Counted from the stretch's first letter, positions 1 through 15,109 are shown. The stretch is 64,000 bases of DNA from Thamnaconus septentrionalis (GCA_009823395.1 CM020507.1:11708001-11772000); one strand, 5' to 3'. A program made the numbers and translations. Notes: generated by a model from the sequence alone, not told the origin.

Positions 1-1394
1 GTTGTGTGAAACATTTAAGAGCGAATGATGAACAGTCTTGGGGGTTTTATATTTGGAGTGACGCAAGTCAACTCTTTTTAGAAGTAGCGTTCTTTATTGC
101 TGATCCAGTGAGTATAACAGACACGATTCATGTCTAAGAAGACTGGCACCCATCATGACGCTTCACAAAACAGCTGACGCATTTTTGAAAAAGCGAATCT
201 GGGGCACTTTCGTCATCTCGAAAAGTGCTCCGTTAACTCGGCATCTCACATCAAAAGAGCCCCCAAACCGCCACGTATACAAGGACACGATTCTATCTTC
301 GCTGTAGCAAATACACTGTCATGTTTCGGCGCGTACAATACAACAAACTTATGATCCGCCCTTTAAAGTGCGTACCAAGTCCATGTATTACTGACAACCT
401 CTGAAACGCAAACGTTAAGCTCCGCCAACATCAAACCCGTCCGCCAACAGGCCCAGCTTGACGGCCTTAATGTTGGAAACCAGTGTGGCTCGTGACTATT
501 TCATTGATAAATGAACTTGAAACACTTGCAACAAAAGCCTCAGCAGACCCTTTAAATCTAAGCACAGGCTTAAAGACTCATCTGAGACGAGACTCTAAGA
601 TCTTTTCATCATCCTGAGAGGGGTCCCGAGAATTCATCCCCTGTACTGAATTTGAGCAATGCTGGCAGTGCTGGCAAATTTTACGACACACTTCTCCCCC
701 ATGTGCCTCCTACTTACATTTCACACACTTTAACTCCAATTTTACTTGTTCCTTCCAAAAAAAAAAAAACCCCTTGCACATTTTAAGCCTCTACCACTGC
801 AGTTTAGCTCCTGGGGTGATTGTTGCTGGGAGATTCACAAAGCTACGCGTTGATTCGCGGTTGCTTCAGACATGAAAGTCAGCTCAGTGCCTTCTTAATC
901 TCATCTCTCAACATCCTTATGTGTTACGGGGCAACAGCGTGGGGGCCTGTTCGTACCTGACCTCCATTTCAATGTTTAATCAACAAAGTGACTCACTAAA
1001 TGACAGACTTTGAATATAATACACAAAGGAAGTGGGAGGATGCCATTACAGTGTCGGGAGTTGGGAGAACAAACTGAGGGACGTGGACAAAGGCAGCCCC
1101 AAAAATAAATTTCATTCCAAGAGTGGAGCAAGTAGAATACTTTAATCCATTTCAGAGTCACCCACCACTCCACCCATCATGTATGTGGTCCGTGGGAGTG
1201 GCAGGGGCTGGGCTGGCCTAGATACATGTAAAATGAATAAACCCATAATACCCTTTGATACGAGTCTTTGAAACGTGTTTAGCGTTTAGCTCCAAGCAGC
1301 ATCTGTTCCCACTTTTAATCTGGTTGGGGCTGTTTCTCTTCTTTCAGTCGGGAATTATCGTCATCGGCAGGCATCGGGGATAGGACCATGTGAC

Positions 1395-1560
1395 AGGATC
1401 ACTGGGATTCACTAATTTGGCAGAAAATAATGTCAATAATCTCTGCTAATTCAATTCCACAGCACACATAATTAGGAGAAACTCTGTCAGAGGTTGTGAA
1501 ATGCCTCTCGCAGCACCTGAATGAAAAACACAGCCCGTGCATAAGTCATAATAGAGCAGT
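1395..1560. promoter_or_regulatory. Candidate conserved non-coding element A
   Basis: The stretch is unique, AT-rich and free of simple repeats, with several TAAT and ATTA cores and short inverted motifs, as is common in vertebrate developmental enhancers. There is no coding potential. The call rests on composition only and needs cross-species alignment. Confidence 0.2.
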
Positions 1561-4500
1561 CTAATTCTATGAAAACGGTTTCAGAACACGCTATATTTTC
1601 TGCCTCCGACTGTCATTCCTACGTGGCCTATTTAGCCCAACCAACAGCCACAATCCAAAAACGGCCAGTGCTCAAAAGTGTGCGAAGCCTCTCCCCGTGC
1701 TCGTCATTACGATGTTTGTTTATCTCCCGCGTTCTCCCTCACAGGAGCAGCCCGCCTTGTTAAGACGGGAGAAGAAAGCTTCAGAAGAGGAAATAAGGAA
1801 TACATTTCAGCCCTGCTCCCCAGACGATTGGCGCTACCGAGCTATTTCCATAATGGTAGCTTAACGGGAGCTAGCCGGCTGAGAGAGGGGCACGTCGCCC
1901 TCATTAAGGCACTCGCTCAGAAACAGATTAGCTCTTCATTAACATAAAGAAAATAAGTGGCAGATATTACCTTTCTCAGCCTAGCGTTAGGAGTGAAGGA
2001 ACTAATGGGGACTATGTTGAGGAAAAGATAAAAATCAGAATATAATTCAGTTTATTTCTTTTTATTTGAGGTCCTTATAGTGTATGATTATGACATTGTA
2101 ATATTATTGATTTTTTTTTTTTCCTTTCTACTTAAACTTTGGGGAAAAAAAAGGTTCAGACTGAAGCCTGGGCTTTTCTTGGTATTTTCCTTTTTAAACG
2201 CTTTTAATATCAACAATCCTAACTTGTTGGTGCAACATCAGTCATCAATTTAGAAAAAAAAATGCCCTGAATATTTTTTTCTTTACTCCCTTTTAAAAAG
2301 AGAGACAAAAATATTTTCTCATCACAACTGAGAATAAAAATTAATTTTAAAAATTAAGATGCAGTTCACACCACTTGCCTCTTTTGTATCTTTCTAATGT
2401 TTGATATTACACAATTACTTAAACACATCCATATCTTAGCTTTCAATCAACTCCCCATCACATTCAAGAATTTGGTGTCGCAATGGCCGCACAAGCTTTC
2501 AGGAGTTTCCAGACATGCGTTTCTATTTTGGGACGTGATCTCCACACATCAATCAATTTCCGCAATCAATTTAATTTGTTTCATTCGACATGCCGCAACA
2601 CATTTCTCTGAGCTCACTCTAACCATAACTGTAACACTGTGGTGTCGAGATCGCGGTCAGACACACAGCTGAGACGTGCGCTGGCAGTGCTGCTTAGAGT
2701 GAACCGCAGGTTACACGAGACAGCGAAGCAGACAGCCTCGTAGAAACAAACCAGGCGAGCTGATTAATGCTGTCGTCTGTTGGTAACGGGAGCTAAACGA
2801 TGTCAAATTAATGAGTCAGCGTAGCCCGGTTAACAAGAATACAAATAACTAATTAACTAATTCTTATGTCGTGTTTCACGCAATGCAATGCAGGTGATCA
2901 GTGGTGCTTTTCATTCATTTATGCATTTAGTTCAACATAGATGCACTAAAGATGTGATGATAAAATGATGTTACCTCCACATCCACCCACCAGCTTGCTC
3001 ATTCTCTAATCCCACTTTTCTCTTGATCACCTCTTGATTACTTCTCTCAATTTACGTTCTATCAAAGGACAATGAAAGCAGTTTCTTGGACTCGATCTTT
3101 TCAGTACTGTGAGTGCCTTCACTATTCAAATGAACAAGCCAGACTTGTCTCATCCCTGATTAGCCTGGAGCTAAAGGGGAACGAGACCCAGTGGGACAGT
3201 GTGTTCAACAGCGGAACAGCTCCTAAACAAGTCAACCATCTGGCAGGGATGCGATACACTCGAGTTGTCAATCCAAAGCCTAATTAATGATAAGCTCAAT
3301 GATCTCATTTAAGAGTGAAATTTATGAGAAGACGATCTGACCTTCGTCCAATTTGGAAACACACAGTGGCTGGCTGGCTGGTCTGACCATACACACACAA
3401 TGGTCAAAAATGGCTTTACAATGACATCAAGTCTGAAGAGTGACGTCAGGTTTGTTCCCTGGTGGTAACATCCTCTCTTTTATACTTGAAAAAAAAACTA
3501 TTGGTACACTTCCCCAAAATGAATGTTCAGTTAGCAAAGTTCCCAGCAGCAGGGCAATGACAAAAATAACCAAGAAACTTTTCTAACCTCTAACTTTGCC
3601 TTGTGACTCTTCCCATTTCGACCCTAATTACCACACCTTATCCGTCAAAACTAAAGGTTTAAACCATTCGAAAATGTCTAATTGGAGAGATCAGAGTGCC
3701 AAAACATCCTGTCCACTTAATTTCAAGGTGAATTCAACATCCCAAACCGTCTTTTTTCTTCTTCCCGGAATCCAATTTCTGTAATATTTTGACCTTTTCA
3801 ATCTGAACTGGATGGAAGAGGTGAAAAGACTTACCATTAAAATCTGACCATGAGAATAACACCACGGGGAAGCTGTACATTACTTTTTCGCTCCCTGTTG
3901 TTATAAATTATGCAGCTGTGCACCTCGTGATACAACGCATTCACATTTTCTCCATCCAACTGTGCGTCTCTGACACTCTGTCTCTCTCCTTCTTTCCTTG
4001 GTTCTGTCAGGGTCGAGGTGATTATCTAAAAGAAAGTACCTACGCAGCCTGGGCTGGCTTTGGCCAGCAGGGACTCAGAGCGAACAATCCGCTCTTGTCT
4101 AATGAGCTGTGGTTTTTATTTCCTTTTCTTTTTTTTCAAATAAAAAAGGAATATGTCAAACCACTGTGAACTCGGCATTGGAGCCACATTACTGCGACAG
4201 TTTCCCTTCTCAGAAATGAAAGAAAGAGCAGCAACTCTTAGGAAAGTTAAGACCAAAACAAAACACCCTCCCCGTCTACCCAAGAGTACCACGTGTAAGG
4301 GAAAGACAAAAACACTCCAGTATTTTGGTATGGGGTTCGGGGCAGTTTCCAAGGTAACTGTACCAAAAGAACTTTAATGAAATGCAGCTGTAACTAAAGG
4401 CACCTTGTAACATGCGAGGCAAATGTGCTGGAAGTCGAGAGGGACGTTTTAAGCACCGTGTCACCAAAAATATCAGTCAGGAAATGTTGTTTTTCCTACC

Positions 4501-6176
4501 TCCCTGCTTTGGTTCAATTTATTTTTCCTTTCAAATTGTTAATGGTAAAATGGAATAATAAGAGCACATGACAAAAATAACCTATGTCTACCAGACATTA
4601 ATTTATTGACTCCAGTATTTAATTTTCAATAGTTATACATATACAAAATTAGCAAGACCTTTGTTCCATAATAACTTTTTCAGTCGTCTTATTTTGATCA
4701 ACGCCGTTAATTTACCGCAGAAAACTACTGATTTGGTGAATCAATGCCAACAAGTTCATCGCACAGTCTGTAGGCTATACAAATAATCCAAATATACAAA
4801 TCTCATCCTTCTTCTGGCTCTTACCTTAGCGACTCATTGAAATCCTCTCAGCTGCAAGATGTTTCTCAAGTATTGGAAATAACATTAAATATCGTCCGAA
4901 CTAAACAATCAGAACCACGGGGGAGACATGTGAGCCACTCTGGAACTTTAGATAACATCACATAATCCTCAACAATAAATCAAGTTTCTTTAGACGTTAC
5001 AGAAACTAATTCCACTGGCTTACTTATATTCTCTCCGTCTGAAAAGAAAAAAAAAAAAAGTACCTAAAACAAGCCTGCAAGTGCAAGTGCAGAAGTAAAT
5101 GTTTGACTCATCTTCATCCAGTTAGTTTAGTTTTTGAATACATTTATTGTTTTTTTTTAGCAACATCTTTAAACATTTTCATCCTGACGTAAATCAATGT
5201 AGGAAACAAAACTTTCAACTGACCATAAAGATTTTACCCAGTGTTAGAAAGCAACAATCTAATCTAATCCCTCTTGAGATTAGTACAGAACTAACTCAAA
5301 TCTCCCAGTGCAACGACCTCAACGACTTTTATGCTTTATGGCAGTAAAAAGAAAAAAGAAAAAGCTAAAAGTTTCGGCTTTATTCAACTATTCAAGTGTG
5401 GAAAGGAAAACAGAACCCAAACAAAGAGAGACAGACGGGAGAAATGACAGAGGGAAGAGGAGCTTCAGGTGTCAGCCACATTCCACTGCCGTCCTTTTGC
5501 TTTTCACAACCAAATCAAAACAGGTCCGGAAGCCTGTGTGTGTGTTTCTTTAACCTTTGAGTGCTGGTGCGATCTTCCCATGGCGGGATGTCACAAACGC
5601 TAAACACGCCTGCCTGCTCAGAAACGTGCCCGTCCTCGCCGGCGCTGACAAGGACGGACAGGCGCACGTCATCGTGACCTCCGACCCCCAGAGCCATGAC
5701 GCTGAAGTGGTGATAGCTCATGAGATGCGAGAGCAGCCGATCCCCCGCTGAGCCTGCTCAGCCTGCCGAAACATCAAACCTTTTTTCAAGCACCCCCAAC
5801 TCTGTCTTTCCGCCGTTAGGAAGCAAATCATCCCTCTAACATTTGGACGGGCCTTCTGACAGGTTTTCCAATATTTTCACCGCAGACTGCGGGATACCTC
5901 CGTTAAACGGACGGCTCCTGCGCATTTTAAGAATATCCCCGTCAAGAGCACAGAAGTCAATTTCTGGACGCAGGCAGCAATAACTCCTTCCTGTGTTGCG
6001 GACAGGAGATACATCTGCCGAAATCCAGACACCTCATTTGGAGCGTTCAGCCGGAGTTTCATAAGCGCATGAGTAATGCAGCTATTGGCACGGTTGAAAG
6101 GCGCCTTAAGACAGAATTGACTTAATTTTAACCAATTTCTGGAAAGGATAAACCCCTTTAAAAAAGCAATGTGTGC

Positions 6177-6178
<2 letters not shown>

Positions 6179-6231
<53 letters not shown>
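6179..6231. repeat. (GT)n microsatellite
   Basis: An uninterrupted run of about 26 GT units. It creates spurious open frames rich in Val-Cys on one strand and His-Thr on the other. Confidence 0.97.
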
Positions 6232-6232
<1 letters not shown>

Positions 6233-8862
6233 TATAATTGGCTCCCTTTGAGGGATTCTCCCATCACTGGTGTGACTAAAAGGATTGTGAGGATCTTTGA
6301 CGTAAGAGCAGACAGAGAAGGAGAGACAGAACAGAAGTTCACTCGACTCGCAGCCAAAAGGCAGGAATCAAGATTTGTTTTTTCCCTCCTTCTTCCCTCT
6401 TGCCCCTGAATACCCTCACTCTTCCTCCTACTCTCCACGCCCGTGTGCCTTTTTTAGGGGATTCGCATCCCGGGTGTCTTATCAAAGCTCCCCAGGTCTC
6501 CGGTTAAGGCTGCCGAAGAGCTACTGTCAACCCCGGACTCTCTGCAATCAGCCCCGTGGCAGTCACACTCAGGCTGACATGCGTACTCAAGCAACCGCAT
6601 GCACAGTGGTGCCCATAGAAGAAGAAGGAAAAAAAAGAGGCAGATATAAAAGGACGCACATATTAACACAAAGGTTTATGAATGGTAAACAAAAGTGCAG
6701 TTCGGGTCAAAGTCAGTTTTGTTCATCACATCAGCGGAAATCAGTGTTTTTCTTTATGGGTGTGATTAAAAAGCCACCATTTATAAGCTGTCAGACAGAA
6801 CTGGGCCAGCAAATAGAAACTCATCAGTCTCACTCTACCTGGAGGAGTGACACCGGCAAACTGTCTCCCACTGCCAGCCTTCAAAGACTGTTTTTAGGCA
6901 ATAGGCCCTTGCATGTCAGAGACGACTTTGTGTGCAAATGTTTATATCCTTTCAGACGTTTTTAAATGTCCTGCTTTCAATTTGATTAATAACAAGACGG
7001 CAACTCATTTAATTAATATGGGTAAGAGATTAACAACACTCATCAATATTAATACTATGGAAATTGCCCCAGATTCCTGGCCAAGGCTTTGTCCCCAAGT
7101 CCACCTTCACATCCTTGGACAACAATGTCAGCACTACAGACGACTCATTTATTAAAATGATATTTAAATAATAATTTTAAAAAAAAAGATTGCAAAGAAA
7201 TAAAGCACATCCACGTAATGTGATTCAGAGAAGTGCAAGACGAACCTTTGCAACGCTGTCAAGTTGTTCTTTAATGTTTTTGTCATCACAAAGGATGTTT
7301 TTCTTTGAGCACTTTAGACATACGCACTGCTGAAATGATGAAAAGCTTGAGATTTTTTCATTTGATCATCTTCAAAATGGTAGCGAAAACTTATTTTTTC
7401 TTTTTTACCTTTAGGGAAACTCTTGAGGCACCAATCCCCCCCAAAATCCCCTGGTCCATAAAGACAAAACTGATCTTTGCCTTGTTAAATCACCGGCATT
7501 CAATTCAGGTAACTTTCATTCAGTGTGGATGTATTTTCTGTCACTGCTTCGAGCTCTCCTAAATTTCAGAGGTTTGGCATCGCGCAGAGGTCTGACGAGC
7601 AGGAGGACAGGGCAGAAAATGCTTGTAGTAAGCTGATATAACAGCAGTTGATGGGGACGTTTATGCGAGAAGGTGGAAGACCGCCGATATCTCTGCCCTG
7701 CATGCGCTCCGAAATATGTAGATGATGCGACCAGCGACTCCAAAACAATGAGCCAGCAGACGCCTACAGAAACATGTGGGTTCTGACACTTGGACTTGGA
7801 CTTGAAACAATGAGAATTACCTCTGTACACCCACCACGGCTGCGCATGTTCTGGCCTATCTGACAAGCTGTCATTGTCAGCATTGTTCCCACTGTCCTAC
7901 CGCGAGCAGACGAACATCGCTGAACAAAAAACCCGCACGAGTAGGAAGAGGAGCAACGCATTTGAGAAAATGGTCGCACGCTGGCTGTAATTATCACCAG
8001 TCATGACGCGCCCGAGCTCAAATACAGAGCTACGGGCCTCATCAGTGCTGCCTTGTATCTCGAATACTAGTCTCTTTGTAATTCACAATTAAAATGCTAA
8101 TGTTCGAAGCGAGCCAAAGGGCGACGACCCGTTATAAAACAATTTTTTTTTTCTGCTGAAAGTTTTATTGGCGGCCCTGATTGGCTCTCAAGAAGAAAAT
8201 ATTCAGAAGTGAAAACGGAGGCCTGCCGAGCTGAGAGTCGAATCAGTGGAGGCCACTCCAAAGGTTTCGAAGTTGGTTCCGTGTGTGTTCTGGTCTCGGT
8301 GTGTACGGGCATCTGTGAGCGAGCGTGTTTTTCCAACATGCGCTGCAGTACTGGAGTGCATGTGGCATCATTAGAGAAAGGTCAGTGTAAGACTAACAAC
8401 ACTCCTTCATACATAATGTAGAACCACACACGAATTAGACTTTGTAATTATACCTCACCGCAGCGTGGTGAATGCAGTTTACATGTAGCTACGTGCCTGC
8501 GTTCATTGTGTGCGCATGTCTAAGAATGTTTATGTGTGCTTTAATTAGCAGCACGAGAACAACATTAGCCATTAACAGTGTGGAATTAGTTTGACCAGCA
8601 TGAGGCTCCAAACACTTTGCTGCCATACATTTGGATATGCAAGACAAGTGTTTCTTTTACCAGAGCACATATGGCCGTTAACATCAGCTATCCCACCCTA
8701 CCTGGCAACAGCAGGACCTAGAGTTGGGCCCAGAGCCATCATTGGATCTTTCAGTCAACAAGTCGCTGCGGCAGGAAAACAATATATTGCTTTTGAGTTT
8801 CAGTAGACTTAAATTGGTGCCATGGTTAGCACTGTGCCTACATGACGAGCAGTGATAGCGGT

Positions 8863-8943
8863 TGGATGGATGGATGGATGGATGGATGGATGGATGGATG
8901 GATGGATGGATGGATGGATGGATGGATGGATGGATGGATGGAT
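8863..8943. repeat. (TGGA)n tetranucleotide repeat
   Basis: About 20 perfect tandem copies of a TGGA unit without spacers. Such tracts are common in fish genomes, often as tails of retroposed elements. Here it stands alone in a gene-free region. Confidence 0.97.
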
Positions 8944-11900
8944 GAAAAAATTCTATCGTCAGCATTCATTTTGAAGCTCTCAGCCCATCACAAGTTGCGT
9001 TCTTGCAGACTAAGTCATGACTTGACTGGTCAATAATCATAATAATTGACTGTATTAACTGAATGAACCCACTGGATCACAAGCTGCCTACACGTTCTCA
9101 TGTCTTTGTTTTGCACAACCTGAAATATGTCATAAAAAGAAACAAACAGAAATACACCTATCAAAATAGAAACGAATCCCTGTTTTTGGAAAACTTGACT
9201 GGCAAATCAGTTTGTGTTGCACATTGTCACATCTAATCTCAGGGGCCCTGAGATGGCACATGGTATTTGGCGACAGCTCTAATGACATTTAGTCCTGACA
9301 CAAAGGGACAGCGTGTTGCTCCAATTAGGAGAAACACCTCTCCCTGCACTGAAAGCTGTGAGACTAGCCTTAACTTCGCCCTGCAAATACGTGGATGAAT
9401 TATTGAAAAGGGCAAAGCGGAGCACCTCGACCAGGCTGGGACCTTTGGCCGGCTCGACGGTCAAACTGACATAGCTGCGGGACAGCGGAGAAAGGCCATC
9501 GCTATCTCGGCCGCTCACGATGTGACTGGGTCAGCGTCTCCGCCTGGGAGCAGGGCGTCGACTCTCACACTGTTTGGTGTTCACCCCGCGCGCCTTTGGT
9601 GACACTTCACGGCCGGGGTAAACGTCGAGATTCTATTAATGAAAGGGTTTAAGGTGTCCTGTACGCCCACTGAGTTTCAGTTGCTGCCAGCAAGTCAGAG
9701 GAGCACAAAGGCTGAGGGGAAAAAAGAGGAATCTGATATCTCAGCTGCACAAAAGAGATTAAAAACGGGGTTGAAGCTATGACACATCGACAGCAGAGAC
9801 TCAGAAATAAAAGAACCTTTTCTTAGATGATCTCTCACAGTGTCCTCGGTGCTACATGGTCAAGCCTGTATCATCACATTTAAGAATTCTGTGATACTTA
9901 TCGTCATTAAGGCATTTGAAGGAGGTCAGCGTACAAATTTAGCAAAAATCAAATGATGGACAGAGAGAAGAGAAGAGAAGAGGGCATTGTTCTTCATTTT
10001 CACATCCCTTTTGAAAAAATAACTAAAAAGGAGGAATAGAGACAATCCTAAGGGCTGAGTACAGAATCTGTACAAAGACCACTGTAACCAGTGCTACTAA
10101 TGCATTCACGTGACAATAATGAAAGGCGGCAATAAGACATCTTTGGATAATCTTTCATCAAAACATTTTTAGCATGACATTGAATCACTTGCATAACAAA
10201 GAAGTCGTTCCTCCAGATCTCCTAGGAAAGAAATGTACCGCCGTTTGTCATAAGTTTAAAGCCAGTATTCATATCCCGTGCTATTTTTTTTAAAAAAAAA
10301 ACCCCACCAAAAACCGGAGCGACGGCAAAGTATCAAATAATGAGACTCCTGCAACATTGCCCAGCTCTCTTGATAAAGCAACCATGCGTGCCTTCAGAGC
10401 AGACACATCGCTTTAAAACAGATCATTAGCATTAATGCTAGCTCAGGAGAAGGGGCGGGGGATTAAGATATCCCGACAATGTGACATAAAATGAACGTTC
10501 AGCGTTGCCAAAATAAAGCTGAAACTAGCTTATTGATGAGTCTGAAGCGCCGGCGTGACGGGCGGCTCAGAAAGAGCAGCAACCGTCTACCTGAAGTAAA
10601 AACGCCGACCCCACGGCTGCTCCCAGGTGGCCATCATGAAAACAGCAGCCAGATTGATCGCGCATTATGATACCGAATCAACGCATCTGTTGTTTTGGTT
10701 TGAGACACACCGGGAAGGAGAGCAGCTGCACATCAGGACACTCCTGAATGTGCTTCTTGATTTGGTTTTCATCTTTGATGTATTTTTTTTTTCTCCCTCC
10801 TCGGAGCCACGCTGGGTGCCACTGGGACGTTTACTTGAATGGTTATTATTGTTCCACTTTTTGCCTCATATCAAAAGACTTCAAGTCATTCACTGACAGC
10901 CAAATAATGAAATAAAAACAGCTAAAGAGATCCGTGCATATACGCCGACCCAGTGCGTTCAGAGCGGCTTTTATGCGCGGTTGTGTGAGGAAAGAGCCGC
11001 ATTAGCCGTCGCCAAGCACCGATTGAAGCTGCTGATGACAGACCAGCGGCGCTCTGCCTTCTTGCTCCCCAGGCCCCTGACCCATCTAATTGGTTTTCAG
11101 TGTTTAAAAAGAGCCCGTCATCAAAGATGCGCCTGTCAGTCTGCCGGCTCTCACTTTCAGTTTGGTCTCTCTCAATTATTTATCACGGACAAGCAAACTT
11201 TCTCCAGCGCGCGCAGAAACGCACGGGCGGAGCAGATGCGGGGTGGGGACGGGGGGCGGGAGGCTTTCAGGCCATCATGCATGTGCACCAAACTCGACAG
11301 CGGCGCAAAGTGCATTCAAAAGAGTTGGAAGTTGGCCGACACACCCTGACAAAGCAAAGGGAATGCGTGACCAAAGGGAGTGCGAGCTGCGTCAGTATGT
11401 GCTTTTTGCGAAAGGAAACGGAAGACGGACAGCGCGCGAGCGTGCGTGTCAGGGGGAGAGACGGCACGTATGAAGCACGCGTGTGTCTTCAAAGACCTTC
11501 ATCTCTTGCCTCTGTAGCACACAGTCAGGAAGAACCGTTGTGACAGCGCAGGAGCGCGAGCAGCGGCTCCAGTTCTGTCCACGGGAGTTTGGCTCCGAAA
11601 ACACCGCAGAAGAGGCTCACGAGCAAAGTTTCAGTCGCTGCTAATCCTAGCCTTAGAAATTCTCATGAAAATAAACGTCAAGTCGTGCGCGGCGACTCTG
11701 AGGCTTAAATGTAAAAAAGAAAATCACGCAAACATTTGACACGCAACCTGGAAAAAAAAAAAGGAACAGCGCGGCAGCGAGCTCTCCGTTGCCTTAATGT
11801 GACTTTCCTGCTCCGCAAATAGGCCACACTTCAAGAGGTTCCCGCGCAGCTAAACAAACAGCCTCGTTCACATCAAGATGTCAGCCGACATCTGAAGAAA

Positions 11901-12499
11901 CAAGTGAAAACACAGCACCACAGAGGGAGCCCCCCCACCCCACGCCCTCTTCCCTGCATGCATCTGTAGCCGTCTCTCATCCGGGGGTTTTTGTTTTGAC
12001 CGAAACACATAAATCAGCGGCGAGCTAATCTTTGTTTACCGCACCTGTCCTACCTCGCCAACAAGGCCTCACCCGGGGAACATCAAGGACTGACTGTGGC
12101 TTTGATAAAGTGTGGGTGGGTGGGGGTGGGGCTTGGTGCAGTAAAGCTATCTGCTCAATCTAACCTTGATTTTCTTCCTCCTCTTTGATGGGGCTCCGCC
12201 AGATTGGCACCGCTGGATGCGGCTCAAACCAGGAGAAGAGAAGCGGACTGATTGGAGCCAACAGCCACACGTGTTCAGCCACAATCTACAAAAGGCTGCG
12301 TGTGCAACGTGCATGTGCACGCACGCCCCTGCGGGCGACGCCGTCTGCGGGGACGCAGGGCCCACGACAACTTTATTTTAGACCTTCTGACGACATTTCT
12401 CCACCTGTCTGTCGACACTGTTTCTGCTTTTAAAGAAAAAATAAAAAGAATTCCACTTTGTCAGTATGGCAGAGGAGCACATCTTTGATTCTTGCCTCC

Positions 12500-12850
12500 C
12501 CCTTTACCACCACAATAGGGCTCTGAGCAATAAAGCCGCCTCTATTATTAGCCGTGGAATAGAAGGCTGTGGCTGTGAGGATCTGACGAGGAGACAATGA
12601 CAAAAGTGCTTACTCCTCCGTTCCCCTCGCATCATTTGGAAAGGTTCGCGGCGGGGTAATGGCCTCGGAATAACACCGCTGCCACGGTAAGCAACAGTCA
12701 CCATCAGTCAATTTGTACAGACATTAGGGGGAACATCATTATGTTTAAAAGTGCATCTCTCGCTGCATGACTCTGCGCCGCTCAAATTAATATTTGTCAT
12801 CAAGCGCAGCAGCCAGACGACAAATTAGAAACGATAAATAAAGGAAGAGC
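12500..12850. promoter_or_regulatory. Candidate conserved non-coding element B
   Basis: A unique, non-coding stretch with mixed composition and clustered homeodomain-type AATTA/TTAAT cores, for example around 12,785-12,830, beside a CpG-rich segment. It looks like a candidate enhancer within the gene desert. The evidence is composition alone. Confidence 0.2.
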
Positions 12851-14199
12851 GAGACTTTCCTCGGAGCTGCGGAGAGACTCAGACGTGCTGGTAGGATTGA
12901 GTTTCACACTACGGAGTCTGAGTGGTTTGAGATTCGTCTCATTCCGGCTTTTTTGGCGAGCAAAAACCAAAACACGCACAAGTAGGTGCAGGAACCGGAC
13001 CCCCGGGGGGGGGTTTCCACAGACACATTAATCACCAGCTTCCTGAAACATTATCTGCTGAGACGCTTTGGATTTGACACCTGGTGACATCATAGATGTG
13101 AAGGAATGAATGCAAGTTCACTCATTTCAAGCCAAGAGAGTGTGCGGTCTTTGTCTACCGCCGTGCGCTGGCAGGCTGCTAGCTGCTCTACCCAAATATC
13201 TGAACTTTCCCTTCAGGGGTTCCAATGATGCTGTTTTGATGGAGCTTATAGTGATAACAATATTTACTGTTTCTTAATAATGGTAAGACATTCTGAAAAT
13301 AATGTCTAAGGTGGATGAAAAAAAAACAAACGCAGTTCTGCCAGCTGAGGTGAACTGAAAAAAAAAAGGTGAAACAAGAGTCAAATGTCTGGGAAGATTA
13401 TTATTATTGCACATCACTGCACAGTTACGGAACTTAACATAATAAGACCTCAGGCCCTTCATGCAAAATCTGCAGACAAATTATGGCAGCGTGTGTCAAC
13501 TTATTTTACGACCAGCAAATAAATGAAGATAAAAGCTATTGATAAATTGTGTGAGAAAGTCTGGAAAGCCTTCATCAATGAGTATTTTTTGTTGTTATTT
13601 TTTGAGTGCTGTGCACGAGTGGCCACCTGTGATGGCCCTTTGACTTAGTGGCAGCCAACACCCACCCATTTGGTTGTCCGCCCTCTGTCAAGACAGAGGT
13701 ATTGCAACGGCCTGTGATGTATCCCGGTTTGTGAAGGGGAGTGCTGTGCTTGGATATAAACCTATGTTATGTTTGATTTGGTAAAAAAAAAAAAAAAACT
13801 GTGAATTTAAAAAAAAAAGAAAAAATCTCAAAAAGAAGGCATATGTTTGGACCAGTATCAAGATAATCAGAGGACTGATTGTACTGAACTCAAATTAGAT
13901 TTAAAAATAAAAAACAACAGCTGTCATTGAAACTCATGAAAATCTGCAATTTCAAAGTGTGGGTGTGTGTGCAGACTGTTATCAAGTTAAAAAAAAAATG
14001 CACAGAGCATAACAAAGTAAGACAATTCCTCGAAGACTCGTGCACGTGTGTGTGTGCGTGCGTGCATGTGCGTTACGATGCTCCTGATGTGTACTTGTCT
14101 CCTTGCGTGACTTTGATTTGATTTATTAGCGTTTATCTCAGGATGTACATCCTTCAGTTTGCATACTGCTGTGCGTCTGTCGGCGGTTGTCAGCCGTGC

Positions 14200-14420
14200 C
14201 CGTGTGTGTTCTACTGAGCCTCAGAAAGTGACATATCAGAGGCAGCTTTTCTATCTATAATTCATAGCACGGGCTCTATACAAAGAAAGGAGCGCAAGGA
14301 TCCCATCAGGCAAACTGCAGGGAATCCACGTAGCGCTTAAAGCCGGAGACAAAACAGAGCTGGAAATCTAGGAGCCGCTATTAATAAGAGGCATTACAGA
14401 CTGCAACAGTGGGAAACAGC
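14200..14420. promoter_or_regulatory. Candidate conserved non-coding element C
   Basis: Unique sequence without open frames or repeats, containing TATCTATAA-like and TTAATAA motifs. It is listed as a possible conserved element on composition only. Confidence 0.15.
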
Positions 14421-15109
14421 AAGCGAACTGACAGGCAGACAAGCGGGCAGGCTGACAGCTACATGTGGGATGGGTTCTCTCTGACCCACATTATCAGCGG
14501 AGAGACAAGTCGACATGTAAACAGGCTCAAATATGAATCAGTGCGCCGTCTGCGCTTGAAACAAAGGCCCTTTCAAGCAGCCCAGCTTCCCTTTTGTCGT
14601 GACAGACACCTGTAATCACCTTCCTCGCCAAGGAAGGCGACCATGCAATATTCAGAGACTCATTCTCTGAGGAAAGATGCAAAATTTATACTGACGTCTG
14701 CAGAGGTTTCGTCTCGTCTAAAGCATGGGAGCTTGTCAAATCATTCACACTTGCTTGCAATTTTTTTTTTTTAAAGCGTCTTTTTTTCCTTTCAAAGGCA
14801 GGGTGTGGTGTCAAGCATGAGCTCCACTGCCGACGATAAAACAGCCAGTTTAAGCAACATTCACTTCATTAGTTTTGTTCAGTATGAGCAGGTGAAGCAA
14901 AAATGCAAATTTCAAGTGTTTTTGGACATTTTTATCAAAGCGTAGATACAAAACCAGCACAAGACGAGTTCAGGAAATACTATCAAGAGTTGACCACGTT
15001 TTAAGTATTCCTGCAGGTCACAGGAGACAATATAAATCTAATGATCTAATAATGCAGGCAGTTATGGTATTACAGATACGAAAACGTGGGAGAGACTAAC
15101 ACGGGCATG

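Noticed and set aside
6106..6438. Frames with long His-Thr or Val-Cys repeats
   Set aside because: They translate the GT microsatellite and have no other support. The same holds for the CA tracts near 18,200 and 27,190.
6375..6965. 196-residue open frame on the plus strand
   Set aside because: No family similarity, no splice context, and biased composition beside a microsatellite; it fits chance in GC-rich intronic DNA.
8684..9036. Repetitive protein frames across the TGGA tract, and the idea of a CRISPR array
   Set aside because: The tract is a pure tetranucleotide microsatellite with no spacers, in a vertebrate genome.
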